Shown one piece after another: positions 37,665 through 47,518 of a stretch of DNA of 64,000 nt. A model generated the notes under the pieces. The model worked only from the letters and a program-made list of their open reading frames with translations. It was not told where the DNA came from and ran no database searches. Each line of letters opens with the position of its first letter. The first letter of the stretch is position 1. Location: NCBI GenBank assembly GCA_030425185.1, contig JAUIAU010000006.1, positions 59,057 through 123,056 on the forward strand, written 5' to 3'. The stretch comes from Alphaproteobacteria bacterium (GTDB taxonomy: Bacteria; Pseudomonadota; Alphaproteobacteria; Rhodobacterales; Rhodobacteraceae). Both the position numbers and the translations under genes were made by a program.

Positions 37665-38192
37665 ATGAACAAGCTGTTGGGCGGACTGGCTGCGGGGGTA
37701 TGGATGCTCGGCGCGCAGGCAGGGCTTGCGCAGGACCAGAGCACCAACCGTGTGGCTGCCGAAACCGACTGGAGCGTCTTCGTCGAGGACAGCCCGACCG
37801 AGTGCTGGGCCGTGTCCAGCCCGAAGCAGACCGTGAACACCCGCGACGGCAACGTCGTCTCGGTGCGGCGCGGTGACATCCTGCTGTTCGTGACCTACCG
37901 GCCGGGCGCCAGCGTAGCGGGAGAGGTCAGCTTCACCGGCGGGTATCCTTTCGCGGACGGCTCGACCGTGACGCTCGAGATCTCGGGCACGACCTTCGAG
38001 CTGTTCACCGACGGCGAATGGGCGTGGCCCGCCTCGGCCGCCGAGGATGCCAAGATCACCACCGCCATGAAGCGCGGCGCCGAAGCGGTGCTGACCGCGC
38101 GCTCCAGCCGGGGCACGCAGACGCAGGACACGTTCAGCCTGCTCGGCTTCACCGCCGCCACCGAAGAGGCCGAGCGCCGCTGCGGCGGCTGA
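37665..38192 (+). CDS. Invasion-associated locus B (IalB) family exported protein
   Basis: A 175-residue exported protein. Signal peptide: MNKLLGGLAAGVWMLGAQAGLAQ. The IalB-like core shows WSVFVEDSPTECWAVSSPK and RRGDILLFVTYRPGASVAGEVSFTGGYPF. The family is named after a Bartonella protein but is common in free-living Alphaproteobacteria, so it does not by itself imply virulence. ATG 37665 is preceded by CTGGAGG. Confidence 0.85.
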   Translation: MNKLLGGLAAGVWMLGAQAGLAQDQSTNRVAAETDWSVFVEDSPTECWAVSSPKQTVNTRDGNVVSVRRGDILLFVTYRPGASVAGEVSFTGGYPFADGSTVTLEISGTTFELFTDGEWAWPASAAEDAKITTAMKRGAEAVLTARSSRGTQTQDTFSLLGFTAATEEAERRCGG

Positions 38193-38243
38193 GCGGTCAT
38201 CCTCGTCCTTGACCGGAGGCATGTCCGCGGATAGCGCGGATCC

Positions 38244-38663
38244 ATGCGACAGCTTGCAGCCGATACGCTGGCGCTGCTCGTCTTCTCGACCCTTGGGGCC
38301 GGTTTCGTCGAACTGGTGCTCGTCGGGCTGACCCTGGAGCAGACGCTTCTGACCCGTGCGATGGCGGTGCCCGTGATCATCGGGACCGGCTGGCCCTACG
38401 GCCTCTACCGCGATGCGCTGATGCGCCTCGTCAGGGCCCGCACCCGGACCGCCCGGCTGATCACCGACACGCTGGCCTTCCTGACCTTCCAGATGCCGGT
38501 CTACGCGGCGATTCTCGCGTGGAACGGCGCTTCGGCCGAGCAGATCGTCACGGCGGTCGGTGCGGCGGTGGTCGTGGTGACCCTCTCGGGCGGTCCGTAT
38601 GGGTTGTTCCTCGACGGGATGCGGCGGCTCTTCGGCGTGCTGCCCGCGGCGCATCCCCGCTGA
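38244..38663 (+). CDS. alaE: AlaE-family L-alanine exporter
   Basis: A 139-residue inner membrane protein with four hydrophobic segments. It has the AlaE pattern: LAADTLALLVFSTLGAGFVELVLVGLTLEQTLLTRAMAVPV, GWPYGLYRDALMRL, ITDTLAFLTFQMPVYAAIL and GPYGLFLDGMRRLF, aligning with the E. coli alanine exporter along its full length. It should pump out excess alanine. No nearby gene explains its regulation. Confidence 0.85.
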   Translation: MRQLAADTLALLVFSTLGAGFVELVLVGLTLEQTLLTRAMAVPVIIGTGWPYGLYRDALMRLVRARTRTARLITDTLAFLTFQMPVYAAILAWNGASAEQIVTAVGAAVVVVTLSGGPYGLFLDGMRRLFGVLPAAHPR

Positions 38664-38726
38664 GGCCTGTTTTCAAGACGCCGCCCGCGCTATATACGGC
38701 CCCATTCCAATGCGAAGAGACCGCCC

Positions 38727-39908
38727 ATGACCGACGCGCCCATCACCCAGGACGTGCTGACCCTGCCGCGCAAGCTGCCCGAGGGCGGCAAGACCAACCT
38801 GATCGGTCTGACCCGCCCGCAGATGCAGGCGGCGCTGCTGGCTGCCGGGACGCCCGAGAAACAGGTCAAGATGCGCGTCAACCAGGTCTGGCAGTGGCTC
38901 TACCACTGGGGGGTCCGGGACTTCGACGCCATGACCAACCTCGCCAAGCCTTACCGGGCGCTGCTGGCCGAGAACTTCGTCATCGAGATTCCCGAGATGG
39001 TCTCGCGCCTCGTGTCCGAGGACGGCACGCGGAAATACCTGGTGCGGATCGCGGGCGGTCATGAGGTCGAGGTCGTTTACATCCCCGAGGAGGATCGCGG
39101 GACCCTCTGCGTGTCCAGCCAGGTGGGCTGCACGCTGACCTGTTCCTTCTGTCACACCGGCACCCAGAAGCTGGTGCGCAACCTGACCGCCGCCGAGATC
39201 GTTGGCCAGGTGATGATGGCGCGCGATGACCTGGGCGAATGGCCCGCGCCCGGCACCGGAACCGGCGAGAACGGGCCGCGCCTGCTGTCGAACATCGTGC
39301 TGATGGGCATGGGCGAGCCGCTCTACAACTTCGACAACGTCCGCGACGCCATGAAGATCGCGATGGACGGCGAGGGGATCGCGCTGTCGCGCCGCCGGAT
39401 CACGCTGTCCACCTCCGGCGTCGTGCCCGAGATCGCGCGCTGCGCCGAGGAGATCGGCTGCCAGCTGGCAATCTCCTTCCATGCCACCACCGACGAAATC
39501 CGCGACAAGCTGGTGCCGATCAACAAGCGCTGGAACATCGCGACGTTGCTCGACGCGCTGCGGACCTATCCGAAGGTCTCGAACTCCGAGCGGATCACCT
39601 TCGAATACGTGATGCTGAAGGACGTCAACGACAGCGACGAGGACGCCCGCCGCCTGATCCGCCTGATCGAGGGCATCCCCGCGAAGATCAACCTGATCCC
39701 GTTCAACGAGTGGCCCGGCGCACCCTACCAGCGGTCGTCGAACAACCGCATCCGCGCCTTCGCCGACATCATCTACAAGGCGGGCTACGCCTCGCCGATC
39801 CGCACCCCGCGCGGCGAGGATATCATGGCCGCCTGCGGTCAGCTCAAGTCCGCGACCGAACGCGCCCGCAAGAGCCGCGCCCAGATCGAGGCCGAGGCGG
39901 GACTGTGA
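38727..39908 (+). CDS. rlmN: Dual-specificity rRNA/tRNA adenine-C2 methyltransferase RlmN
   Basis: A 393-residue radical SAM enzyme methylating A2503 of 23S rRNA and A37 of some tRNAs. The cluster motif is [11 protein letters not shown] (about residue 135), SAM-binding residues are in [13 protein letters not shown], and the second catalytic Cys is in [10 protein letters not shown]. It is about ten residues longer than E. coli RlmN. A TATATA box lies about 30 bases upstream. The stop overlaps a GTG start (GTGA) of the aldo/keto reductase gene. Confidence 0.95.
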   Translation: MTDAPITQDVLTLPRKLPEGGKTNLIGLTRPQMQAALLAAGTPEKQVKMRVNQVWQWLYHWGVRDFDAMTNLAKPYRALLAENFVIEIPEMVSRLVSEDGTRKYLVRIAGGHEVEVVYIPEEDRGTLCVSSQVGCTLTCSFCHTGTQKLVRNLTAAEIVGQVMMARDDLGEWPAPGTGTGENGPRLLSNIVLMGMGEPLYNFDNVRDAMKIAMDGEGIALSRRRITLSTSGVVPEIARCAEEIGCQLAISFHATTDEIRDKLVPINKRWNIATLLDALRTYPKVSNSERITFEYVMLKDVNDSDEDARRLIRLIEGIPAKINLIPFNEWPGAPYQRSSNNRIRAFADIIYKAGYASPIRTPRGEDIMAACGQLKSATERARKSRAQIEAEAGL

Positions 39909-40753
39909 CCGTCCCCCTCGCGCTGGGAACCGTCCAGTTCGGCATGGCCTATGGCGTGGCGAACGCCTCCGGCCAGCCCGATCTTGCGACCGTGCGCCGG
40001 GTCCTCGACGCGGCGCGCGCGGGGGGTATCGACCTGCTGGATACCGCCGAGCTTTACGGGACCGCCGAGACGGTCCTGGGGGAAGCCGGCATCGCGGGCT
40101 TCGGCATCGTCTCCAAGCTCGGGCCGATCGACGGGGCGGCGGAGGATCTGACGGAGACGCTTGCCGCCCGCTTCGCCGCGATCCTCGGGCGGCTGGGCAC
40201 CGACCGGCTGCACGGGTTGCTTTTGCACCGGCCCGAGGTTCTGCTCGGCCCGGACGGCGACCGGGTGTGGGCCGCGATGGAGGCGCTGACCGGCACCGGG
40301 CTGCTGGGGGTCTCGACCTATACGCCCGAGGAAACCGAAGCGCTGATCGAGCGGTATCCGCTCGGCCTCGTCCAGCTTCCGCTCGCGCCCATCGACCGGC
40401 GCTGGGACGGCACGCTGGCCCGCCTGCGCGCCCGGCATGTCGAGGTGCACACGCGCTCGGCGCTGCTGCAGGGTCTGCTCGCCATGCCCGCGGCGGCCCG
40501 TCCGCCGCATTTCGCGCGCTGGCAGGGGCTGCTCGACGGGTGGGATGCCTGGGTGCGCGACCGGGGCCTGTCGCCCGCCGCCGCCGCGCTGGGTCTGGTC
40601 CGGGCGCGCAACGACATCGACCGGGTGGTCGTGGGGGTCGAGACGGCGGCACAACTGGACGAACTGCTGGCGGCGCCGCCGCTCGGCGACGATCTGCCGG
40701 ACGCCCTGACCACGGACGATCCGGCGTTGCTCAACCCGGCGCTCTGGCCCTGA
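39905..40753 (+). CDS. Aldo/keto reductase family protein
   Basis: A 282-residue TIM-barrel reductase. The catalytic tetrad is readable: Asp and Tyr in [17 protein letters not shown], Lys in IVSKLG, His in LLLHRPE. NADPH-dependent reduction of a carbonyl compound is expected; the substrate is not evident. The start is GTG 39905, overlapping the rlmN stop by 4 bases, so it is co-translated with rlmN. The track begins much earlier in a non-coding frame. Confidence 0.85.
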   Translation: MTVPLALGTVQFGMAYGVANASGQPDLATVRRVLDAARAGGIDLLDTAELYGTAETVLGEAGIAGFGIVSKLGPIDGAAEDLTETLAARFAAILGRLGTDRLHGLLLHRPEVLLGPDGDRVWAAMEALTGTGLLGVSTYTPEETEALIERYPLGLVQLPLAPIDRRWDGTLARLRARHVEVHTRSALLQGLLAMPAAARPPHFARWQGLLDGWDAWVRDRGLSPAAAALGLVRARNDIDRVVVGVETAAQLDELLAAPPLGDDLPDALTTDDPALLNPALWP

Positions 40754-40872
40754 GTGCCGGCCAGGGGCAGAAACAGTCTGCCCCAAAATGGCCTCACCGT
40801 TGCGAAAATCCGGACCAATACCTGCGTCAGCGTGATCCTCGGAAACTGGACCACCTGACGATGGGATTGACC

Positions 40873-41073
40873 ATGACACGGACCCAACTGACCGACCCGC
40901 ACTTCGCCTCTGCCGTTCTCGGCATGGTCTGCGAGGAGCGCGCGAAATCGCTGTCCAAGCGCGAGTGGCTGCACCGCCTGAAGGGCCTCGGCCTCTATGT
41001 CGCCGAGAACCGCGTGTTCACGCTGCGCAGCGACGAGACAGTGTGCGAACTGCCGCCCTATCTCTGCGAGTAA
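40873..41073 (+). CDS. Small hypothetical protein
   Basis: A 66-residue basic/acidic mixed protein (HFASAVLGMVCEERAKSLSKREWLHRLKGLGLYVAENRVFTL) with no signal or membrane helix. I do not recognise it. ATG 40873 has GGGA upstream at reasonable spacing; ATG 40861 would add four residues. Not joined to either neighbour; the convergent LOG gene ends 4 bases away. Confidence 0.6.
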   Translation: MTRTQLTDPHFASAVLGMVCEERAKSLSKREWLHRLKGLGLYVAENRVFTLRSDETVCELPPYLCE

Positions 41074-41077
41074 GCGC

Positions 41078-41926
41078 TCAGCGGCCGGGGATCGCGCTGC
41101 GCTTTTCGCCGGCGCCTTCCCAGCCGTCCATCGCGGCCAGCGCCTCGTCCGCCGTTTCGACGAAGCGGAACAGGTTCAGGTCCTCGGCCGAGATCGTGCC
41201 CGCTTCGACCAGCGCGTCCCAGTTGACGACGCGCTGCCAGAACTCCGGGCCGAACAGCAGGACCGGGACCCGCTTCATGCGGCCGGTCTGGATCAGGGTC
41301 AGGCACTCGAACGTCTCGTCGAGGGTGCCGAAGCCGCCGGGGAACACCGCGACCGCCTCCGCGCGCATCAGGAAGTGCATCTTCCGGATCGCGAAGTAGT
41401 GGAAGTTGAAGCACAGCTCGGGTGTGACCCAGGCGTTCGGGGCCTGCTCGTGCGGCAAGACGATGTTCAGCCCGACCGAGCGCCCGCCGGCATCGGCGGC
41501 CCCCCGGTTGCCCGCCTCCATCACGCCCGGCCCGCCGCCGGTCACGATGACCCCGGTCCGCCCGCCGGCCGCCAGCGACCGCTCGGTGATGGCCCGTGCG
41601 AAGCGGCGCGCCTCGTCGTAGTAGCGGGTCAGCTCGGCCAGCATCGCCGTGCGCGCGGTTTCCTTCCGGGCCGGATCGGGAATCCGCGCCCCGCCGAACA
41701 GCACGATGGTCGAGTCCACCCCCGCCGCGTCCAGCATCATCTGCGGCTTCAGCAGTTCCAGCTGCAGCCGCACCGGCCGCAACTCGTCCCGGCACATGAA
41801 ATCGTCATCCGCGAAGGCCAGCCGGTACGACGGCGAGCGGGTCTGCGCGGTGTCGGGAACGCCGTGTGCGGTCTCGCGGTCCTCGTGGGCGTCCCGGAAG
41901 GGTCCGGTCCGGTGGGTGTCGGGCAT
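41078..41926 (-). CDS. LOG family (lysine decarboxylase-like) nucleotide hydrolase
   Basis: A 282-residue protein with the two LOG signatures: GGGPGVMEAGNRGA and the PGGxGTxxE motif in VFPGGFGTLDETFE. LOG proteins cleave ribose phosphate from nucleotide monophosphates (cytokinin activation in plants, AMP or PpnN-like activity in bacteria); they are not lysine decarboxylases despite old names. The first ~60 residues are a variable extension. Divergent from dapD. Confidence 0.88.
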   Translation of the reverse strand: MPDTHRTGPFRDAHEDRETAHGVPDTAQTRSPSYRLAFADDDFMCRDELRPVRLQLELLKPQMMLDAAGVDSTIVLFGGARIPDPARKETARTAMLAELTRYYDEARRFARAITERSLAAGGRTGVIVTGGGPGVMEAGNRGAADAGGRSVGLNIVLPHEQAPNAWVTPELCFNFHYFAIRKMHFLMRAEAVAVFPGGFGTLDETFECLTLIQTGRMKRVPVLLFGPEFWQRVVNWDALVEAGTISAEDLNLFRFVETADEALAAMDGWEGAGEKRSAIPGR

Positions 41927-42001
41927 CCTGTGTCGCCTTGTGTGGCCGGGAAAGAGACCACGACCCTATCCAAACCGGCCTCCAAGGGAAAGCGATGCCG
42001 G

Positions 42002-42030
42002 TTGTCTCGTTCCGCGCCGCTGCCTATAGA
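42002..42030 (+). promoter_or_regulatory. Putative promoter of dapD
   Basis: TTGTCT, 17 bases, TATAGA, 35 bases before the dapD start. Confidence 0.6.
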
Positions 42031-42065
42031 CCCCCGGAACGCCATTTCCGCAGAGGGGTCTGCCC

Positions 42066-42893
<828 letters not shown>

Positions 42894-42973
42894 CCCCGGC
42901 GCATCGGGCGCGTCTCCGACGGAACCCGCCGCGCCTCGCGTGGAACGGGGTATCGCTACGGAGGAGACGCCCC

Positions 42974-43744
42974 ATGACCCGCCCCATTCGCCTTGTGCTT
43001 GCCGGTCTCGGCCTGATCGCCGGGACCGCGCTGTCGGCCAGCGCCCACGAGAACGACGTCGAGATCACGCGGACCGCATCACAGGTCTGCATCACGTCGA
43101 ACGGCACCCCCACGCACGACATCGGCCGCTTTCCGAACAGCGGCAACCCGAACAGCTTCCGCGCCCAGACCGTCCGCGTCTGCGTGCCCGCCGAACCTCG
43201 CCTGACCGGGCGGGTCACCCGGCGCACCAGCGCCTCGGGAATCACGCTGTCGGGTATCCTGATCCGGCCCGGGACCGCGGATTTCTACGACCCGCGCAGC
43301 CCGCGCGGCTTCTCGCGCGATCCGGCCAGCGGCTGGCGTCTGGAAGGGATGGGGGCGGCGCAGGCGCTGGGCATGGACGCGGCCAACGCGCATGTCGATC
43401 ACCGCGGCCTCTACCACTATCACGCCGTGTCCGCCGGTCTGCTGGAGGCGGCGCAGGGAACCGTCATCGGCTATGCGCCGGACGGGTTCGAGATCCACTA
43501 CATCGGGGCAAACGCCCGGTCGTCCTGGCAACTGAAGCCGGGCACCCGCGCCACCGCGCCGGGCGGGCCGCATGACGGGACATACGAGCAGGACTGGGTC
43601 CACGTGGCGGGGTCGGGCAATCTCGACGAATGCAACGGCGCGACCGTGAACGGGCGCTACGTCTACTTCGCGACCGACACCTTCCCGTTCTTCCCGCGCT
43701 GCTTCCGCGGCGAGGTCAGCCGCGATTTCCTCGGTCGCCCCTGA
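42974..43744 (+). CDS. Exported YHYH-domain protein
   Basis: A 256-residue exported protein: signal peptide VLAGLGLIAGTALSASA, then a YHYH domain with the name-giving motif in DHRGLYHYHAV and the downstream HDGTYEQDWVHVAGSGNLDECNGATVNG. Five Cys could form disulfides. The family occurs in environmental bacteria and has no settled function. ATG 42974 has GGAG ten bases upstream; the track extends into a dapD shadow frame. Confidence 0.85.
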   Translation: MTRPIRLVLAGLGLIAGTALSASAHENDVEITRTASQVCITSNGTPTHDIGRFPNSGNPNSFRAQTVRVCVPAEPRLTGRVTRRTSASGITLSGILIRPGTADFYDPRSPRGFSRDPASGWRLEGMGAAQALGMDAANAHVDHRGLYHYHAVSAGLLEAAQGTVIGYAPDGFEIHYIGANARSSWQLKPGTRATAPGGPHDGTYEQDWVHVAGSGNLDECNGATVNGRYVYFATDTFPFFPRCFRGEVSRDFLGRP

Positions 43745-43775
43745 CGGGGCGCCGGGGCAGCGGGATCGGGGGCAC

Positions 43776-43812
43776 GCAGGCGGCGGGAAAGGAACGCGAA
43801 ACCGCCGCCTGC
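43776..43812. terminator. Hairpin between YHYH and DUF2892 genes
   Basis: An 11-bp perfect stem (GCAGGCGGCGG / CCGCCGCCTGC) with a 15-nt loop between two convergent genes. It may end transcripts from both sides; no long T run is present. Confidence 0.55.
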
Positions 43813-43822
43813 GCAGCCTGCC

Positions 43823-44014
43823 TCAATTCTTCATTGGGCAGGTACGGATGCCGAACACGCTGTAGAGCGGGCAGTAGCCCACGAGGCCGGTCAGCAACGG
43901 AACAACGCCGACCCAGCCCCAGACGGTCTGCGGACCGACGAAGACGAGCGAGATCAGCACGAGGCCGAGGATGACGCGAAGCACGCGGTCGATGGTGCCT
44001 TCGTTGCGGGACAT
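43823..44014 (-). CDS. DUF2892 (YgaP-type) small membrane protein
   Basis: A 63-residue protein with the DUF2892 pattern: NEGTIDRVLRVILGLVLISLVFVGPQTVWGWVGVVPLLTGLVGYCPLYSVFGIRTC. It has two membrane segments and the conserved GYCPLYSVFGIRTCP end. In E. coli YgaP this domain anchors a rhodanese; here it stands alone. ATG 44014 has AAAGGAG upstream. The 334-codon track ORF joins it by chance to the frameshifted methyltransferase. Confidence 0.88.
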   Translation of the reverse strand: MSRNEGTIDRVLRVILGLVLISLVFVGPQTVWGWVGVVPLLTGLVGYCPLYSVFGIRTCPMKN

Positions 44015-44047
44015 GGCGAGGTCTCCTTTTTCAGAACTTCGGGGCAG

Positions 44048-44089
44048 AGCATACGCCCGTCGCGCTGTTCGCACGGTGACTCTGTCACC
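44048..44089 (-). promoter_or_regulatory. Possible DUF2892 control region with a GGTGAC-N3-GTCACC palindrome
   Basis: A perfect 6-bp inverted repeat (44075-44080 and 44084-44089) lies about 60 bases upstream of the DUF2892 ATG, next to the -35 region implied by a TATGCT box (44053-44048 on the minus strand). Confidence 0.4.
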
Positions 44090-44172
44090 GGACCTCTGCG
44101 ACAAACCGTTCCAATCTGGCAGAGTCTGCGACCCGGGCGCCGACCTCTTGCCCGCACGTCGGCCGGAATCCG

Positions 44173-44788
44173 TCAGCGCCGCCCGGCCATCAGCACCGTT
44201 TGTCCCCGGCAGGCGGGGTCCTCGGCGACGAAGGCCAGCACCGTCAGGCCCAGCCGCGCGAGCGTGTCGCGGTAGTCCTTCGGCGCGAGGCTGGCGTGGT
44301 AGACCGGATCGTCGCCGACGCGCCCGATCCGTTCGCCCGCCTCCGGTCCGACCGTCAGCAGCAGCACGCCGCCGGGACGCAGGTGCCCGGAAAAAGGCGG
44401 CGAGGGCACGGCGCTGGGCGCTCGGGGTCAGATGGAAGAAGCTGTTCCAGCCGAGGATCCCGTCGAACCGCTCGGGCAGATCGAGCGCGGCCATGTCGCC
44501 TTCGCGCCAGTCCCCGTTCGGCCAGCGCGACCGGGCAAGGGCCAGCATCGGCGCACTGGCGTCGAGGCCGGTCACCCGGAACCCTTCCGCGATCAGGTGC
44601 CCGGCGATCGGCTCTCCGGCGCCGCACCCGGCATCCAGCACCCGCCCGCCCGGCGGCAGCTGTGCCGTGAACCGGTCCAGCCAGACCCGCTCCCACAGGT
44701 CGCGGGTGCGCTCGGCATCGAACCGGGCCGCGTTGACCCGGTAGACCCGCCCGACATCGGCGGCGAGGGGATGGGTGTCCTCGCTCAT
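44173..44788 (-). pseudogene. Class I SAM-dependent methyltransferase, broken by a one-base frameshift
   Basis: From ATG 44788 the frame gives a normal methyltransferase N-terminal half (VLDAGCGAGEPIAGHLIAEG as motif I, MLALARSRWPNGDW, GILGWNSFFHLTP). After LAAFF it runs into junk, while the next frame continues the fold with FSGHLRPGGVLLLTVGPEAGE and a proper C terminus ending at 44173. Removing one T from the run TTTTT (plus strand 44391-44395) restores a 204-residue protein reading LAAFSGHLRPGG. It is therefore either a recent pseudogene or a homopolymer sequencing error. Substrate unknown. Confidence 0.8.
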
Positions 44789-44838
44789 CCGCGCTTCCCG
44801 CTTGACAGGACACCGGGCGCGCCGCATCGCTGCCGCCC

Positions 44839-45183
44839 ATGTCCGAGATCAGCCCGCCCCCGAAGAAACCGAAACGCGCCCAGCAGGTCTATACCCTGCT
44901 TGTCGAGATCGGCCGCGCCCCCGGCGATGGTCTGCCCGACACCGCGACCGGCGCGGCCCTGATGTGCTATGCCTCCGGCGTCGACGAGGCCGAGGCCGTG
45001 CGCGAGACCGTCGCGCTGCTGAAGCAGGCCGATCTCGCGCCGCTCGACGTCACCGGGTATGGCAGTCTTCAGGACCGCCTCGACGCCGGGGACGAGATCG
45101 ATGACGAGGAACGCGCCCTGATGGAGCGCGCGCTGGCCGAGAACTCGGTCGTCGTCGCCCAGACCACGGCTTTCTACGACTGA
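44839..45183 (+). CDS. Hypothetical protein
   Basis: A 114-residue soluble, acidic protein (VYTLLVEIGRAPGDGLPDTATGAALMCYASGVDEAEAVRETVALLKQADLAPLDVTGYGSL). The middle looks helical. No motif that I recognise. It is divergent from the broken methyltransferase gene and 6 bases from the stop of the convergent Hint gene. Confidence 0.68.
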   Translation: MSEISPPPKKPKRAQQVYTLLVEIGRAPGDGLPDTATGAALMCYASGVDEAEAVRETVALLKQADLAPLDVTGYGSLQDRLDAGDEIDDEERALMERALAENSVVVAQTTAFYD

Positions 45184-45189
45184 TCCGGA

Positions 45190-46218
45190 TCAGGCCCCGA
45201 AGGCCCGGTGCGGCGTGCCCAGCACGCCCTTGCGCCGGGCTACCGCGTCGATCACCGCGCGCGCCTCGGCGGCCCGGGCCCAGGGTACCTCGCCGGGGGA
45301 GGGCAGCACCGCCCCGCGCTCGGTCAGCTCGGCAGTCCCCTGCAGCATCACGTCGATCCCGCCCAGCGGCAGCACCCGCGTTTCGTCCACGTCGAGGAAG
45401 ACCATCTCGCCGGTTCCGGTCCAGTCGGGATGCACCGCCCGGCCGACGGCAATGTCGCGCAGGGCGACCAGCAGTTCGGGCTGGCCCGTCAGCGCCTCGA
45501 CCTCGACCGTGGCGAGGCGCAAGCGCTGCTCGCCGTCCAGCACCACCGGCTGGGTCAGTCCGAACCACGGCGGGTTGATGACCATCGCGTCCTGACGCTG
45601 GCGGTCGGTCATCGGCTCGTGCCGCACGCCGCGCAGGAGGACCGGCCCGTCCGGGGTCTGCAGACGGTCGCCGGGCCGCAGCGTTCCGGCCGGGCACCAT
45701 CCGTCCGGCGTCGGCAACGGGGTGTCCGCGGCGACCCCGTTGATGCCCCGTGCGCCCAGCGGGACGGACGCCAGCCGCAGATCGACCAACTCCGGGTCGA
45801 GATCGGTCCACCCGCCGATCAGCGGCAGGGGGCCGACAGCCTCGCAACGGCCCGAGCAGACCGCCCCGGTGACCGCGTTCTCGGCTTGCACGAGCAGGCG
45901 TCCGAGGCCGGTCCAGATCTGCACCGAGATCCGAAGCCGGTCGCCCGCCCCGCAGAAATCCGCCGGGCCCTGCCACGCCGCCGCGCCGTCCGAGGTGCGG
46001 TGCCGCAGCACCAGCGCGCCGCGCGGGTCGATCCACAGTCCGAAGACCCCGCCCGGGCGGCTCCACTGGATACCGGTGCCGATCAGGCCGGTCAGCCCCG
46101 CGGTCAGCCCGGGCACGGTGGCCCCAAGCCAGAGCGATCCGTCCCCGAGCACCTGTGCCGGAGCGGGCGCACCCGTGCGGGCGTCCGCGGCGGACCCGAA
46201 ATCGGCACTGTGATGCAT
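45190..46218 (-). CDS. Hint-domain protein lacking the catalytic cysteine
   Basis: A 342-residue protein. The N-terminal ~155 residues contain beta-rich segments (GVFGLWIDPRGALVLRHR, DRLRISVQIWTGLGRLLVQ) like a lectin/laminin-G-type jelly roll. A Hint-like domain follows (VAADTPLPTPDGWCPAGTLRPGDRLQTPDGPVLLRGVRHE). The position of the usual Cys or Ser nucleophile (CFTxGT...) holds Ala, and the later SPxHR motif is replaced by LDGEQRLRLA, so self-cleavage is unlikely. Such proteins are frequent in Rhodobacteraceae, with unknown role. Confidence 0.75.
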   Translation of the reverse strand: MHHSADFGSAADARTGAPAPAQVLGDGSLWLGATVPGLTAGLTGLIGTGIQWSRPGGVFGLWIDPRGALVLRHRTSDGAAAWQGPADFCGAGDRLRISVQIWTGLGRLLVQAENAVTGAVCSGRCEAVGPLPLIGGWTDLDPELVDLRLASVPLGARGINGVAADTPLPTPDGWCPAGTLRPGDRLQTPDGPVLLRGVRHEPMTDRQRQDAMVINPPWFGLTQPVVLDGEQRLRLATVEVEALTGQPELLVALRDIAVGRAVHPDWTGTGEMVFLDVDETRVLPLGGIDVMLQGTAELTERGAVLPSPGEVPWARAAEARAVIDAVARRKGVLGTPHRAFGA

Positions 46219-46375
46219 CTCGCGGCTCCGGGTAGTGGCGGCGGCAGCGGCGGGACGGCTTTTCCTTCCCCCCTTGCAATGCTAGCACGGGCGCGCGGAA
46301 GCGGGCCAGTCACAACCTACATCTTGTTGTGGATAACCTCGCTTTCCACCCGATGATGATGTCCCCGAGGTCCCC

Positions 46376-47518
46376 ATGCCCACCGATCCCGTTGCCCTGA
46401 CCGCCGACCTGATCCGCTGCCCCTCGGTCACGCCGGACGAGGGCGGCGCGCTGGTGCTGCTCGAGCGGCATCTCGCTGCGGCCGGGTTCGACTGCACGCG
46501 CGTCGACCGCGGCGGCATCGCCAATCTCTACGCCCGCTGGGGCCGCAAGGGGGCCAATCGCTCGTTCGGGTTCAACGGCCACACCGATGTCGTGCCGGTC
46601 GGCAATCCCGGCGACTGGAGCTTCGATCCCTTCGGCGCCGAGACCGATGGCGACTGGCTCTACGGGCGCGGCGCGACGGACATGAAGTCCGGTGTTGCCG
46701 CCTTCGTCGCCGCCGCGATCGACTTCGTGACCGAGACCCCGCCCGATGGCGCTGTCATCCTCGCGATCACCGGTGACGAGGAGGGCGACGCATTGGACGG
46801 CACGACCGCGCTGCTCGACTGGATGCGCGAGACGGGTGAGGCGATGAGCGTCTGCCTCGTCGGCGAACCGACCTGTCCCGAGACCTTCGGCGAGATGATG
46901 AAGATCGGCCGCCGGGGCTCGATGAGCGCCTTCTTCACTGCGACCGGTGTGCAGGGACATGCCGCCTATCCGCACCGCGCGAAGAACCCGGTGCCCGCGA
47001 TGGCACGGCTGATGGACCGCCTCGCCCGCGCCGAACTGGACCGCGGGACCGAGCACTTCGATGCCTCGACGCTGGCCGTGACCACCATCGATACCGGCAA
47101 CCCGGCCACCAACGTGATCCCGGCGACCTGCCGCGCCACGGTGAACATCCGCTTCAACGACACTCACACCTCGGCGGCGCTGACCGACTGGCTGCGCGCG
47201 CAGGCGGACGAGGTCGCGTCCGAGACCGGGATCGCCATCGCCATGAGCACCAAGGTTTCCGGCGAAAGCTTCCTGACCCCGCCCGGGCCGCTATCCGACC
47301 TCGTGGCGCAGGCGGTCGAGGCCGAGACCGGGATTGCGCCGAGCCTCTCGACGACCGGCGGCACTTCGGATGCGCGCTTCGTCAAGGACCATTGCCCGGT
47401 GGTCGAGTTCGGCCTGACCGGCAAGCGGATGCACGCTGTGGACGAGCGGGTATCTATGCAGGAGGTCCATGCCCTCAAGCGGGTCTATACCCGCATCCTG
47501 CGGGACTACTTCGCATGA
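46376..47518 (+). CDS. dapE: Succinyl-diaminopimelate desuccinylase
   Basis: A 380-residue dizinc peptidase-family M20 enzyme releasing succinate from N-succinyl-L,L-diaminopimelate. Motifs: [13 protein letters not shown] (metal His, Asp), [28 protein letters not shown] (catalytic Glu), [21 protein letters not shown], and [11 protein letters not shown] near the end. Length as in E. coli (375 aa). A perfect DnaA box lies 40 bases upstream. Its stop overlaps the GNAT start (ATGA). Confidence 0.96.
   Translation: MPTDPVALTADLIRCPSVTPDEGGALVLLERHLAAAGFDCTRVDRGGIANLYARWGRKGANRSFGFNGHTDVVPVGNPGDWSFDPFGAETDGDWLYGRGATDMKSGVAAFVAAAIDFVTETPPDGAVILAITGDEEGDALDGTTALLDWMRETGEAMSVCLVGEPTCPETFGEMMKIGRRGSMSAFFTATGVQGHAAYPHRAKNPVPAMARLMDRLARAELDRGTEHFDASTLAVTTIDTGNPATNVIPATCRATVNIRFNDTHTSAALTDWLRAQADEVASETGIAIAMSTKVSGESFLTPPGPLSDLVAQAVEAETGIAPSLSTTGGTSDARFVKDHCPVVEFGLTGKRMHAVDERVSMQEVHALKRVYTRILRDYFA

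Noticed and set aside
37665-38192. IalB as a sign of virulence
   Set aside because: The family is common in free-living Rhodobacteraceae and no other virulence genes are present.
43823-44827. 334-codon fusion of a methyltransferase with DUF2892
   Set aside because: The joint results from a frameshift in the methyltransferase; DUF2892 has its own ATG and ribosome site.
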